Shown here in pieces: positions 1 to 7,100 of a DNA stretch of 11,829 bases. Below the pieces are notes generated by a model. That model saw only the letters and a program-made list of their open reading frames with translations. It was not told the origin of the DNA and did no database searches. Positions within the stretch are counted from its first letter, which is position 1; each line of letters starts with the position of its first letter. Both the position numbers and the translations under genes were made by a program. Origin of the DNA: an uncultured Collinsella sp. (GTDB taxonomy: Bacteria; Actinomycetota; Coriobacteriia; Coriobacteriales; Coriobacteriaceae). The DNA lies in the NCBI GenBank assembly GCA_934646865.1, contig CAKUEU010000055.1:1-11829 (forward strand), given 5' to 3'.

Positions 1-1126
1 GGGCGAGGTGCGCATGGTCGACGTGTCCGACAAGGCCGAGACGCACCGCATCGCCATCGCCGAGGGCACCATCCTCACGCATCCCGAGACGCAGGCCATG
101 GTGCTGCAGGACCGCGCCAAGAAGGGCGACGTGCTTGCCTGCGCGCGCGTGGCGGGCATCATGGCCATCAAGCGCACGAGCGACATCATCCCCATGTGCC
201 ATCCGCTGCTCATCACCAAGAGCAAGTGCGATATCGAGCCCATCGCTTCGGCGGGAACGCCGGCCGACGAGACGCCCGAGGGCTGGGCGCCGGCGCGTCC
301 CGACGGACAGGTCGGCTTTCACGTACTGGTCACGGCGGGCGTGACGGGCAAGACGGGCATCGAGATGGAGGCGCTGACCGGCGCGAGCGCCGCGTGCCTG
401 ACCATCTACGACATGTGCAAGGCCGTCGACCGCGGCATGGAGATCGTCGATGTGCGTCTGCTGCACAAGGAGGGCGGCCGTTCGGGCGTGTGGGATCGCG
501 CGGAGCGTCAAGCTGCTGCTGCCGAGGCCGCTGCTGCCGACAGCGCCACGCCCGCGAGCGTGCCTGTCGCCGCTGCCGCGCCTGCAGCCCCCACCCCGGC
601 CGCCCCAGCGATCGCGTTCATCGGATACCAGAACTCGGGCAAGACCACACTTGTCGAGAAAGTCATCGCCGAGCTTACTCGTCGCGGCCTGCGCGTGGGT
701 TCGCTCAAGCATCATGGACATCATGGCTTTGATATCGACGTGCCCGCCAAGGACACCTGGCGCCATCACCAGGCCGGATCCAAACACGTGGGCCTCATTT
801 GCGCCACGCGCTGGGCGGAGTACGCCGACACGCGCGAGGAGGACGAGATGTCCGCGCGCGAGCTGCTGTCACGCTACAACGACGTCGACGTGGTGATCAT
901 TGAGGGCTATAAGACCGAGGGCTTCGACAATATCGTGGTCGCGCGCTCCGGTGTCGACCGTCTGCGCGGCAAGAGCTCGCTCGATCTGGTCGACGGCCGC
1001 ACGCTGGCCCTCGCCTGCAACGAGGCCCTGGCACGCCAGGCCTTCGACGCCGGCTTCGCGACCCGAGCCATCAACATCAACGACGCCCGAGCCATCTGTG
1101 ATTTGATTCAAGACTATCTCGCCTAG
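1..1126 (+). CDS. moaC: MoaC-MobB fusion, molybdenum cofactor biosynthesis (5' partial)
   Basis: Two Moco enzymes are joined in one reading frame. Residues are counted from the GTG at 8, but the frame is open to the window edge (codons begin at base 2) and MoaC proteins normally have a few residues before the MVDVS motif, so the true start lies upstream. Residues 3-165 are MoaC, cyclic pyranopterin monophosphate synthase: note IPMCHPLLI (61-69), TGKTGIEMEALTGAS (113-127) and YDMCKA (134-139), with the conserved Asp135 and Lys138. A stretch of about 15-20 residues near 82-101 looks like an insertion relative to E. coli MoaC. Residues 166-200 are an Ala/Pro linker. Residues 201-372 are MobB, the GTP-binding adaptor for molybdopterin guanine dinucleotide formation: P-loop GYQNSGKTT (206-214) and a VIIEGYK strand (296-302). 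Both parts look intact and cytoplasmic. Domain calls are firm; the effect of fusion is inference. Confidence 0.95.
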   Translation, partial: GEVRMVDVSDKAETHRIAIAEGTILTHPETQAMVLQDRAKKGDVLACARVAGIMAIKRTSDIIPMCHPLLITKSKCDIEPIASAGTPADETPEGWAPARPDGQVGFHVLVTAGVTGKTGIEMEALTGASAACLTIYDMCKAVDRGMEIVDVRLLHKEGGRSGVWDRAERQAAAAEAAAADSATPASVPVAAAAPAAPTPAAPAIAFIGYQNSGKTTLVEKVIAELTRRGLRVGSLKHHGHHGFDIDVPAKDTWRHHQAGSKHVGLICATRWAEYADTREEDEMSARELLSRYNDVDVVIIEGYKTEGFDNIVVARSGVDRLRGKSSLDLVDGRTLALACNEALARQAFDAGFATRAININDARAICDLIQDYLA

Positions 1127-1143
1127 CTGAGCAAACGCCATTT

Positions 1144-1176
1144 CCACCACAAAGGGGACAGGCACCTTTGTGGTGG
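1144..1176 (+). repeat. Intergenic hairpin repeat, copy 1
   Basis: The 12-bp arms CCACCACAAAGG (1144-1155) and CCTTTGTGGTGG (1165-1176) pair perfectly around the 9-nt loop GGACAGGCA. It begins 17 nt after the moaC-mobB stop codon and is followed by five T residues, so this copy could also act as a terminator. Two further copies with the same loop orientation occur at 2686-2718 and 3642-3674. Confidence 0.9.
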
Positions 1177-1241
1177 TTTTTGCTTTGGTAGATTCTTGGG
1201 ACATGCCTTAAAATCTACCAAGTAGTTCGTGCTGGCAAAAA
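1177..1241. repeat. Nested inverted repeat upstream of the MFS gene
   Basis: Inner arms TTGGTAGATT (1185-1194) and AATCTACCAA (1212-1221) are perfectly complementary over 10 bp with a 17-nt loop. Outer arms TTTTTGC (1177-1183) and GCAAAAA (1235-1241) add 7 bp. The T-rich outer left arm directly abuts the copy 1 hairpin. The function is unknown: it could be a transcript-end structure of the upstream gene or part of the leader of the transporter gene. Confidence 0.55.
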
Positions 1242-1271
1242 CGGAGAGAAGAGGCCCGATGCGTCCTTAAC

Positions 1272-1337
1272 GTTGCATACAGAAAGATTGAGTCGATGGC
1301 CGGCGGTCAATTCTCGCGGCCCGTATTCGTATGCAAC
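1272..1337 (+). promoter_or_regulatory. Inverted repeat in the MFS leader ending at the Shine-Dalgarno
   Basis: Arms GTTGCATAC (1272-1280) and GTATGCAAC (1329-1337) match perfectly over 9 bp and enclose 48 nt. A smaller ATTGA/TCAAT pair (1287-1291 and 1307-1311) sits inside. The right arm ends one base before the AAGGAG Shine-Dalgarno sequence (1338-1343) of the transporter gene, so folding of the leader could affect ribosome access. The repeat is seen directly; a regulatory role is inferred. Confidence 0.5.
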
Positions 1338-1348
1338 AAGGAGCGCCC

Positions 1349-2596
1349 ATGTCCCTATCTCGAATCTCAAAATCCCAACCGTCGCTGTCTGCGCAGGCGA
1401 AGCGCCTGGTGGCAATGCGCTTCCTCATCTACACCGGGTTTCAGACCAGTTATTTTATCGGCGTCATCGGAACGCTTACCTATGCGGACGGCGCCTCGGT
1501 CGTCGCGACGTCGCTGGCCGTCCTGTTCATGAACGTCTTTGTGATCCTGGGGTCCTTTGCGGGCGGTGCAGCGCTCGACGCTTGGGCGCCGCGCCGCCAT
1601 TTTATGTTGAGCATCGTCGGCACGCTGGCAACGGGTGCGGCAATCATCGCCTTTGGCAGCGCGACCGGAACGGTCCTTGCCGGCGCGGTGCTCTTGGGCT
1701 TTGTAATGGGGTTCGCCCAGCCCATCGCCACGTCCTATCCGGCCTACCTTACCGACGACCCCGTCGAGCTCAAAGACATCAACTCCGCCATCACCATGTT
1801 CTCCAACGTGAGCATTATCGTCGGACCCACGCTGGGCGGCTTTGTTGCGGCGGCCGCATCGTCGCGCGCGGTGTTCGTGCTCATGATGCTGTTCACCCTG
1901 CTTGCGCTCATTGCCGGCTGGGGATTTAAGCCGAGGGCAAGTCGCGTCGTCGGGCGCGCGGGCCAAAGCCCCGACCCCAACACGTCCGCCCGCACCACCT
2001 TCGCGGCCAGCATCAAGACCGTCTTCACCAACAGCGTCCTCGCGCTACTTTTCTGCATCATCTTCCTCTCGAACTTTGGCTACGGAGCCTTCGATCCGCT
2101 GGAGTCGTTCTTCTATCGCGACGTCTTGCACGTCGGCGTCGAATGGATGGGCTGGCTCTCGTCGGCCTGCGGCGTGGGCGCAGTGCTGGGCGCCTTGGTC
2201 GCGCTCCGCATGCCGCCGCGCCTCGTCAGTCTTAAAACGCTGCTCGTGGCGCTTATGTCCGTAGGCCTGGGAAGCCTGCTCTACGTGGGCACGCCGTACG
2301 TGGGCGTGGCCCTTATTGGTCAGATCGCCCTGGGCGTGGCCTGGGGCGTCGTCAGCCCGCTCCACAACACCATTGTGCAAACGACGGCGCCGCTCGATCA
2401 GCTCGGCCGCGTTAATTCGGTCATGGGCTTTGGCAACATGTTCGCCGGCGTGGCCCCGCTGGCGATTGCCCCATGGCTGGCGTCGACATTTGGCGTGCAG
2501 CAGACGCTCATCGGAGCGGGCATGGTCGTAACGGCGGTCCCCGTAGCGCTGCTACTGTTTGGACGCGGACACTTGGATCGTGCTGCAGAGCAGTAA
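1349..2596 (+). CDS. Major facilitator superfamily transporter
   Basis: This is a 415-residue polytopic membrane protein of the usual 12-helix MFS length, probably a proton-driven exporter of the MFS_3/DHA1 drug-efflux type. The ATG at 1349 is preferred over the in-frame ATG at 1331 because AAGGAG (1338-1343) lies 5 nt before it. A motif A-like loop follows TM2 (GGAALDAWAPRRHF, about residues 72-85) and a motif C-like GPTLGGF in TM5 (149-155) is typical of antiporters. The central cytoplasmic loop is near residues 184-213, separating two six-helix halves. The second half contains the family-like stretch LGRVNSVMGFGNMFAGVAP. It appears to be transcribed alone, with hairpin elements on both sides. 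The substrate cannot be told from sequence. Confidence 0.9.
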   Translation: MSLSRISKSQPSLSAQAKRLVAMRFLIYTGFQTSYFIGVIGTLTYADGASVVATSLAVLFMNVFVILGSFAGGAALDAWAPRRHFMLSIVGTLATGAAIIAFGSATGTVLAGAVLLGFVMGFAQPIATSYPAYLTDDPVELKDINSAITMFSNVSIIVGPTLGGFVAAAASSRAVFVLMMLFTLLALIAGWGFKPRASRVVGRAGQSPDPNTSARTTFAASIKTVFTNSVLALLFCIIFLSNFGYGAFDPLESFFYRDVLHVGVEWMGWLSSACGVGAVLGALVALRMPPRLVSLKTLLVALMSVGLGSLLYVGTPYVGVALIGQIALGVAWGVVSPLHNTIVQTTAPLDQLGRVNSVMGFGNMFAGVAPLAIAPWLASTFGVQQTLIGAGMVVTAVPVALLLFGRGHLDRAAEQ

Positions 2597-2602
2597 AAAC
2601 CG

Positions 2603-2655
2603 TCACAACATTCGATGAAAATCGCGATTTTGCCGAAAAACGTCGAATGTTGTGA
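2603..2655. repeat. Long inverted repeat after the MFS gene
   Basis: The 13-bp arms TCACAACATTCGA (2603-2615) and TCGAATGTTGTGA (2643-2655) are perfectly complementary. The interior holds a 14-bp perfect palindrome, AAAATCGCGATTTT (2618-2631). The element starts 6 nt after the MFS stop codon. No T-run follows, so it is not a classic intrinsic terminator. It may be a repeat family member or a 3'-end stabiliser. Confidence 0.75.
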
Positions 2656-2685
2656 TGGATTGTGCTGAGACCCGAGCACCACAAG

Positions 2686-2718
2686 CCACCACAAAGGGGG
2701 CAGGCACCTTTGTGGTGG
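2686..2718 (+). repeat. Intergenic hairpin repeat, copy 2
   Basis: Arms CCACCACAAAGG (2686-2697) and CCTTTGTGGTGG (2707-2718) flank the loop GGGCAGGCA, which differs from copies 1 and 3 by one base. It lies between the MFS and HAD genes, on the same strand as the other copies, and has no T-run after it. Confidence 0.9.
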
Positions 2719-2805
2719 TCGGGCCCCAACTGCCCGCGCCTTGGTATACCATGTACGCCGTTTGCGAATACACCCCACACCACCGCACAACCCAGAAAGG
2801 CTCCC

Positions 2806-3627
2806 ATGGACACCACCTTCAGCCACATCAAAGCCGTGTTCTGCGATATCGACGGCACGCTGCTCACAAGCGAGCACACGGTGTCCCCGCGCACCGTGGC
2901 GGCGATCCGCGCCCTGCGCGAGCGCGGCGTGCTCTTTGGCCTGTGCACCGGGCGCGACGCCCACGCGACCGAGGCCATGTATGAGCTCTGGGGCATCAAC
3001 GGCCTGGTGGACGTGATGGTGGGCTGTGGCGGCGCCGAGGTCATCGACCGCGCGCACGGCATCAACGAGCTGAGCTACCCGTTGCCGGGCGAAACCATCG
3101 CGCGCATCTGCAAGCACATGGTAGACCTTCCGGCAACGCCCGTTTGTCCCCGAGACGGCGTGTTCTACGTTCCCGAGAGCAATGCGTGCGTCGAGCACTT
3201 GTCGCAGGTCGATGGCGTGCCCTATAAGGTGGTCGATTTTGCCGAGTTCTTGCGCGAACCGCAGCCCAAGGTGATGTTTACCATGGCGCCCGAGGTGATG
3301 CCGCAGGTCATCGAGCGCGCATCGACGTTTGCCGACGACACCGTTAAGGCAGCCGCCCTGCAAACCACGCAGCGCCTCTACGAGTTCATGGACCCGCGCG
3401 TGTCCAAGACGCGCGGCCTTGTGCGCGTGGCGGAGCTTAACGACATGGACCTCCAGAACATCTGCGTGTTTGGCGATGCCGATAACGACACCTGCATGGT
3501 GGCCGACGCCGGCGTGGGCGTGGCCATGGCAAACGGCAGCGACGCCACCCGCACCGCCGCCGACTTTGTGACCGCGAGCAACGACGAAGACGGCATCGCG
3601 ATCTTTATCGAGGAACATCTGCTGTAG
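2806..3627 (+). CDS. Cof-type HAD-superfamily hydrolase
   Basis: This is a 273-residue cytoplasmic sugar- or nucleotide-phosphate phosphatase of the Cof/class IIB HAD type. The ATG at 2806 is chosen because AGAAAGG (2794-2800) precedes it by 5 nt and the family's N-terminal strand starts immediately. Upstream in-frame codons would run through the hairpin repeat. All four HAD motifs are visible: motif I CDIDGT with nucleophile Asp14 and acid/base Asp16, motif II Thr48 in LCTGRD, motif III Lys201 in VSKTRGL, and motif IV GDADND with Asp224 and Asp228. The GVGVAMANGSD stretch (236-246) is typical of Cof proteins. The C2-type cap lies roughly between residues 85 and 195. It stands alone between two hairpin repeats. 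The substrate is unknown; many family members are promiscuous. Confidence 0.93.
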   Translation: MDTTFSHIKAVFCDIDGTLLTSEHTVSPRTVAAIRALRERGVLFGLCTGRDAHATEAMYELWGINGLVDVMVGCGGAEVIDRAHGINELSYPLPGETIARICKHMVDLPATPVCPRDGVFYVPESNACVEHLSQVDGVPYKVVDFAEFLREPQPKVMFTMAPEVMPQVIERASTFADDTVKAAALQTTQRLYEFMDPRVSKTRGLVRVAELNDMDLQNICVFGDADNDTCMVADAGVGVAMANGSDATRTAADFVTASNDEDGIAIFIEEHLL

Positions 3628-3641
3628 CGATCGGGCGAGAA

Positions 3642-3674
3642 CCGCCGCAAAGGGGACAGGCACCTTTGCGGCGG
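3642..3674 (+). repeat. Intergenic hairpin repeat, copy 3 with compensatory changes
   Basis: Arms CCGCCGCAAAGG (3642-3653) and CCTTTGCGGCGG (3663-3674) enclose the loop GGACAGGCA. Compared with copy 1, two A-to-G changes in the left arm are matched by two T-to-C changes in the right arm, so pairing is kept. It begins 14 nt after the HAD stop codon. Confidence 0.9.
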
Positions 3675-3750
3675 CCTCAGGCAATTTGGGCGAATTGATG
3701 CCTAAAATCTGCGCGAAAAGTCAAATATGGTTGTCTGAACATCACGCTTC

Positions 3751-3867
3751 TAACCACCGATGGGTTAAAGATATTCTCATCAGTTTGGTAGGGTATTCAT
3801 CCCGGTTGATGACCTACCGCTCACGGTCGATTTTCGACCGTTCACAGGATGTTTGCTCTTGAGCAAA
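3751..3867. promoter_or_regulatory. Cluster of four short dyads
   Basis: Four inverted repeats lie in a row. They are: TAACC/GGTTA (3751-3755, 3763-3767); GGTAGG plus TCATC pairing with GATGA plus CCTACC (3787-3792, 3797-3801, 3808-3812, 3813-3818, loop CCGGTT, 4-nt bulge); ACGGTCGA/TCGACCGT (3823-3830, 3834-3841, loop TTT); and TTTGCTC/GAGCAAA (3852-3858, 3861-3867). They may be operator sites or a structured RNA. I do not recognise a known riboswitch. Confidence 0.5.
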
Positions 3868-4012
3868 ATGTTGTGCAAATAAATCTAATGCATTAAAAAG
3901 TAATAGGCAACTAAATTACCAGCAGAAACAAAAATTAGATAGCGAATAAACGAAGGCAAATCCGAGCAAATGTCAAGAGAATTAAGAACTTGCTACAAAA
4001 ATGTCGGTTTTG

Positions 4013-4042
4013 TTGCTCAGATGTTTAAACAATAGTTACAAT
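4013..4042 (+). promoter_or_regulatory. Candidate promoter of the pilus operon
   Basis: The sequence TACAAT (4037-4042) matches five of six bases of a -10 box. TTGCTC (4013-4018) is a weak -35 (three of six) at 18-nt spacing. A transcript would start near 4049-4052 and have a leader of about 80 nt. The weak -35 overlaps a copy of the repeated TTGCTC/GAGCAA motif, which would fit activator or repressor control. This is prediction only. Confidence 0.4.
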
Positions 4043-4057
4043 AGTATTACTACGCGA

Positions 4058-4076
4058 GCGCAATTTCAGATTGCGC
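4058..4076 (+). promoter_or_regulatory. Hairpin near the 5' end of the pilus transcript
   Basis: GCGCAAT (4058-4064) and ATTGCGC (4070-4076) form a perfect 7-bp stem with the loop TTCAG. The hairpin sits just downstream of the candidate -10 box and well before the Shine-Dalgarno. It could be an operator dyad or a 5' mRNA stabilising hairpin. Confidence 0.5.
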
Positions 4077-4131
4077 AGATACGTTTGATAGGGAAAGAGC
4101 AAGATCGCGGTCTCTTGGGGAGGAGACATCG

Positions 4132-7100
4132 ATGAAAGCGAATTCAGACAAATCTAAGCAGAGTAATAAAGCGACGCGCCGTGTACTGGCAGGCGTTTTG
4201 TGCGGAGCCTCCGTGTTGAGCCTGGTACTGTCGCTCGTCATGCCCCCGATCTCGCAGGCTATTGCCAACGATGCCCAGACGGTTTCTGCCGAGGAGGCCG
4301 TTGCAGACGAGAACGCTTTGGGCGAGGGTGCCGGTGCAGACGAGAACGTTTTGGGCGGGGAGGCCGGTGCGGATAATTCCACGGGCAAAGACGCCGAAAA
4401 CCAGAATAGTGACGACGCTGAGGGTGGCGAGGGAGAAGACGCTGCTGCGGCGGATCCGGCTGCCGATGGCGCGGAAGCGAAGGGTGCAGTGCAGCCTTCC
4501 GATGATACTAATAACGATGAAAACGCGATTGCTCCCGCCGGCGTCAGTGCCGAGGACTATACCGAGGTAAAAGGTGATGTTGCTAATGCATTCGTTGATG
4601 GCGGCAAGTATCGTTTGAGTGGTAAATCCTGGTCAGATAGCCAGATCACCATCACCAAAAACACTACCATCAATCTGGCAGGACACATGCTCTGCCACGG
4701 TCCCGGTTCGGTGGGTTCGTTCATCGTGGTTCAGAACGGCGCCACGCTTACCATTGAAGACTCTGCCAAAGTGAGCGATGTGACTTCGTCTGTCATCAAG
4801 AACCCTGGCGAGCCTGCAACTATGGCATGGACCGGTGACAACAACGGTACTCCTCAGAGTCTAACCTATTATGAGACCACGAGCACGCCTAATGAAGATA
4901 ATCTCGGCACCACCGAGACTACGACTATGCATGTCGTCAGCGGTTTCGGCGCAATCGTTGCTGCATCCGACAATGGTTCGGTCCAACAGGTCATCTCTGT
5001 TGCGGATGGCGGCACGCTTAACCTCAACGGTGGCATGATCACGACACCGAGGGATTTGACCAACAACGGTCATATCATCTTTGCCGAGGGGAAAAGCAAT
5101 GAAACTCATGTGAATATCAATGGCGGTTTTATTACTGGCGCGAATCTCAATCAGCAACGTGGCGGCTGGGGCGGCGGCCTGTGCGTAGCGGGCGCGAAAG
5201 TCACGGTCAACATGACCGGCGGCGTGATCGCAGCGAATAAGGCTGCTTCCGGTGGTGGCATTTTTGCCGACAGCGGTGTCACGTTGAATCTCTCCGGCGG
5301 TGTCATCTCGGGCAATGCAACTTATGCCAATGTAATCAACCATGGTGGAGACGCCGAAGCCGGCGGCTATGGTGGCGGTGTTTATACCAAGGGTGCAGAC
5401 GTTACCATTAGCGACTCTGCCAATATAACTAACAACCGAGCTGACGCTCGCATTACTGATGACAATCTTTACAACTACGGCCTCCTCGGTGGTGGCGGTA
5501 TTGCATGCACAAACGACGGTACGCTGACCATGACGGGCGGCTCCGTTACTGCCAATTACTCTCATGAGGCCGGCGGTGGAATCTACGCTGGCTTCTACGG
5601 GCAGAGATTTACATTCGCCATGTCCGGCGGTTTTATTGCGGGCAATATGTCCGATAATGCCGAGGGCGGTGGCCTCCGTATTTCTGGCGGTACTACCGGC
5701 GTTATTGAGGCGCCAAATACATCAAAAAGGATTTACATCACCAACAACGAGACCATGACGGGCAGCACTAGCGGCCGCGGTGGCGACTGGGGTGGCGGCG
5801 GAGTCTTTGTCCAGGCAACTGGTAAGCTCAACCTTCGCATGGCGCTCATAACCAAAAATGACGCTGGTGGTTGGGGTGGTGGCATCGGTGCTTGCCCTAC
5901 CGGTCAAACGATTGTGACGCATACTAATGGCTCGGCAATCTATGCCAACACCGACCACGGTGAGCATTCCTCTGCTGGTGGCAATGGCAAGAACGAGGAT
6001 AGCCAAAGCAAATACATTACCGATATCTTTAAAAAAGCGGGTCACGCGGATTTTTTCCTCGTGCGATCGGACAACAGCCAGCAAACGGTCGCGGCCGTGC
6101 TTGGCAAGATGCTCGGTGGCGGCTCGGCTGGCTGGAAGGGCACCTGTGACGGCAATGAGATCACCATCGATCCTAATGGCGGTGCCGAGGCTAAGTACAT
6201 GTTCGGTTTGGAGGCCCATCCGAATGGAGAGGCCGTAGAAAAGGCGCAATTGGCAGCTACGACCATCATCAGCGGTAACTATTCCTACACCCACGGCGGC
6301 GGCATTATGACCAACGGCGATCTCACCGTCGGCAAGGTCGATGAACTGAGTGTTTACCCGAACATGAAGCTCAACGCCACCAAGGTGCTTGTAGATGCAG
6401 ACGGAAAGTCGCAAAACCTTGAGGGACACCCGTACAAATTTAAGCTGCTGCGCCAGGATAGTGTCGGTACCAAGGCGCCTTCTTGGAAAGAGGACGACAC
6501 ATTAGATATGGGCGATTGCAGTGATGCGGGCGAGGCGTATGTTGATCAATCGAACGGCAAAATCACCTTCGACTCTGGCAAGGACTATTCTTCAGGGCAA
6601 TACGTTTTCTATCTCGTTGAGGAACCCATCAGCGGCGATAACGAATTAGACACTAAATTCGATAAGACCATTTACAAGATCGTGGCATCAGTTGATGACG
6701 ATCCATACAAAACTGACCAACTCATGTCGATTCCTATTAAGTATTACACGGTTAAAAAAATAACCGTTTCTAAAAAGACAGAGAAGGATCCCGACTTCAA
6801 ACCACTTGGTTCCGAAAGCTATTCCGTTGACTATTCATCGGATTACACGACGGCTACGGTTACTATCGGTGGTGATAAGAACCCGACCTTTACCAATGGA
6901 CCCTATACCTCTAGCGGCTCCTGGACACCTGCAGCGACCAAGGTTGTTAAGGGTGGCGCGATGAAGAAGTTCACGCTCGAGTTTGCGGATAACGAGAACT
7001 TTACGGGCGACAGCGTCAAGACCGTCTCGACCACTGCCGGTGGCGACAATCCTCAGACCCAGGACTTCCCCACGATTAATTACACGCTTGACAGCTTGAA

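Larger units (their letters stand above)
3628..4131. other. 504-bp gene-free, AT-rich control region upstream of the pilus operon
   Basis: No convincing coding region is present. Composition drops sharply to AT-rich from about 3690 to 4080, unlike the flanking genes. It holds hairpin repeat copy 3, four short dyads between 3751 and 3867, several GAGCAAA/TTTGCTC motifs, a candidate promoter, and a hairpin near the predicted transcript start. The leader ends in a strong Shine-Dalgarno, GGGGAGGAG (4117-4125). This size and content fit a regulated surface-structure operon. Confidence 0.7.

Noticed and set aside
2398..3684. A 428-codon minus-strand open frame over the MFS end and the HAD gene.
   Set aside because: It crosses two hairpin repeats and two well-supported genes on the other strand, and has a His/Ala/Val-rich composition typical of an antisense shadow.
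3690..4131. A c-di-GMP riboswitch, often found before adhesin genes.
   Set aside because: The conserved core sequences of either c-di-GMP class could not be found by eye.
3628..4131. An invertible (phase-variable) promoter segment.
   Set aside because: No long inverted repeats flank the promoter. The dyads seen are short and local, and no recombinase gene is nearby.
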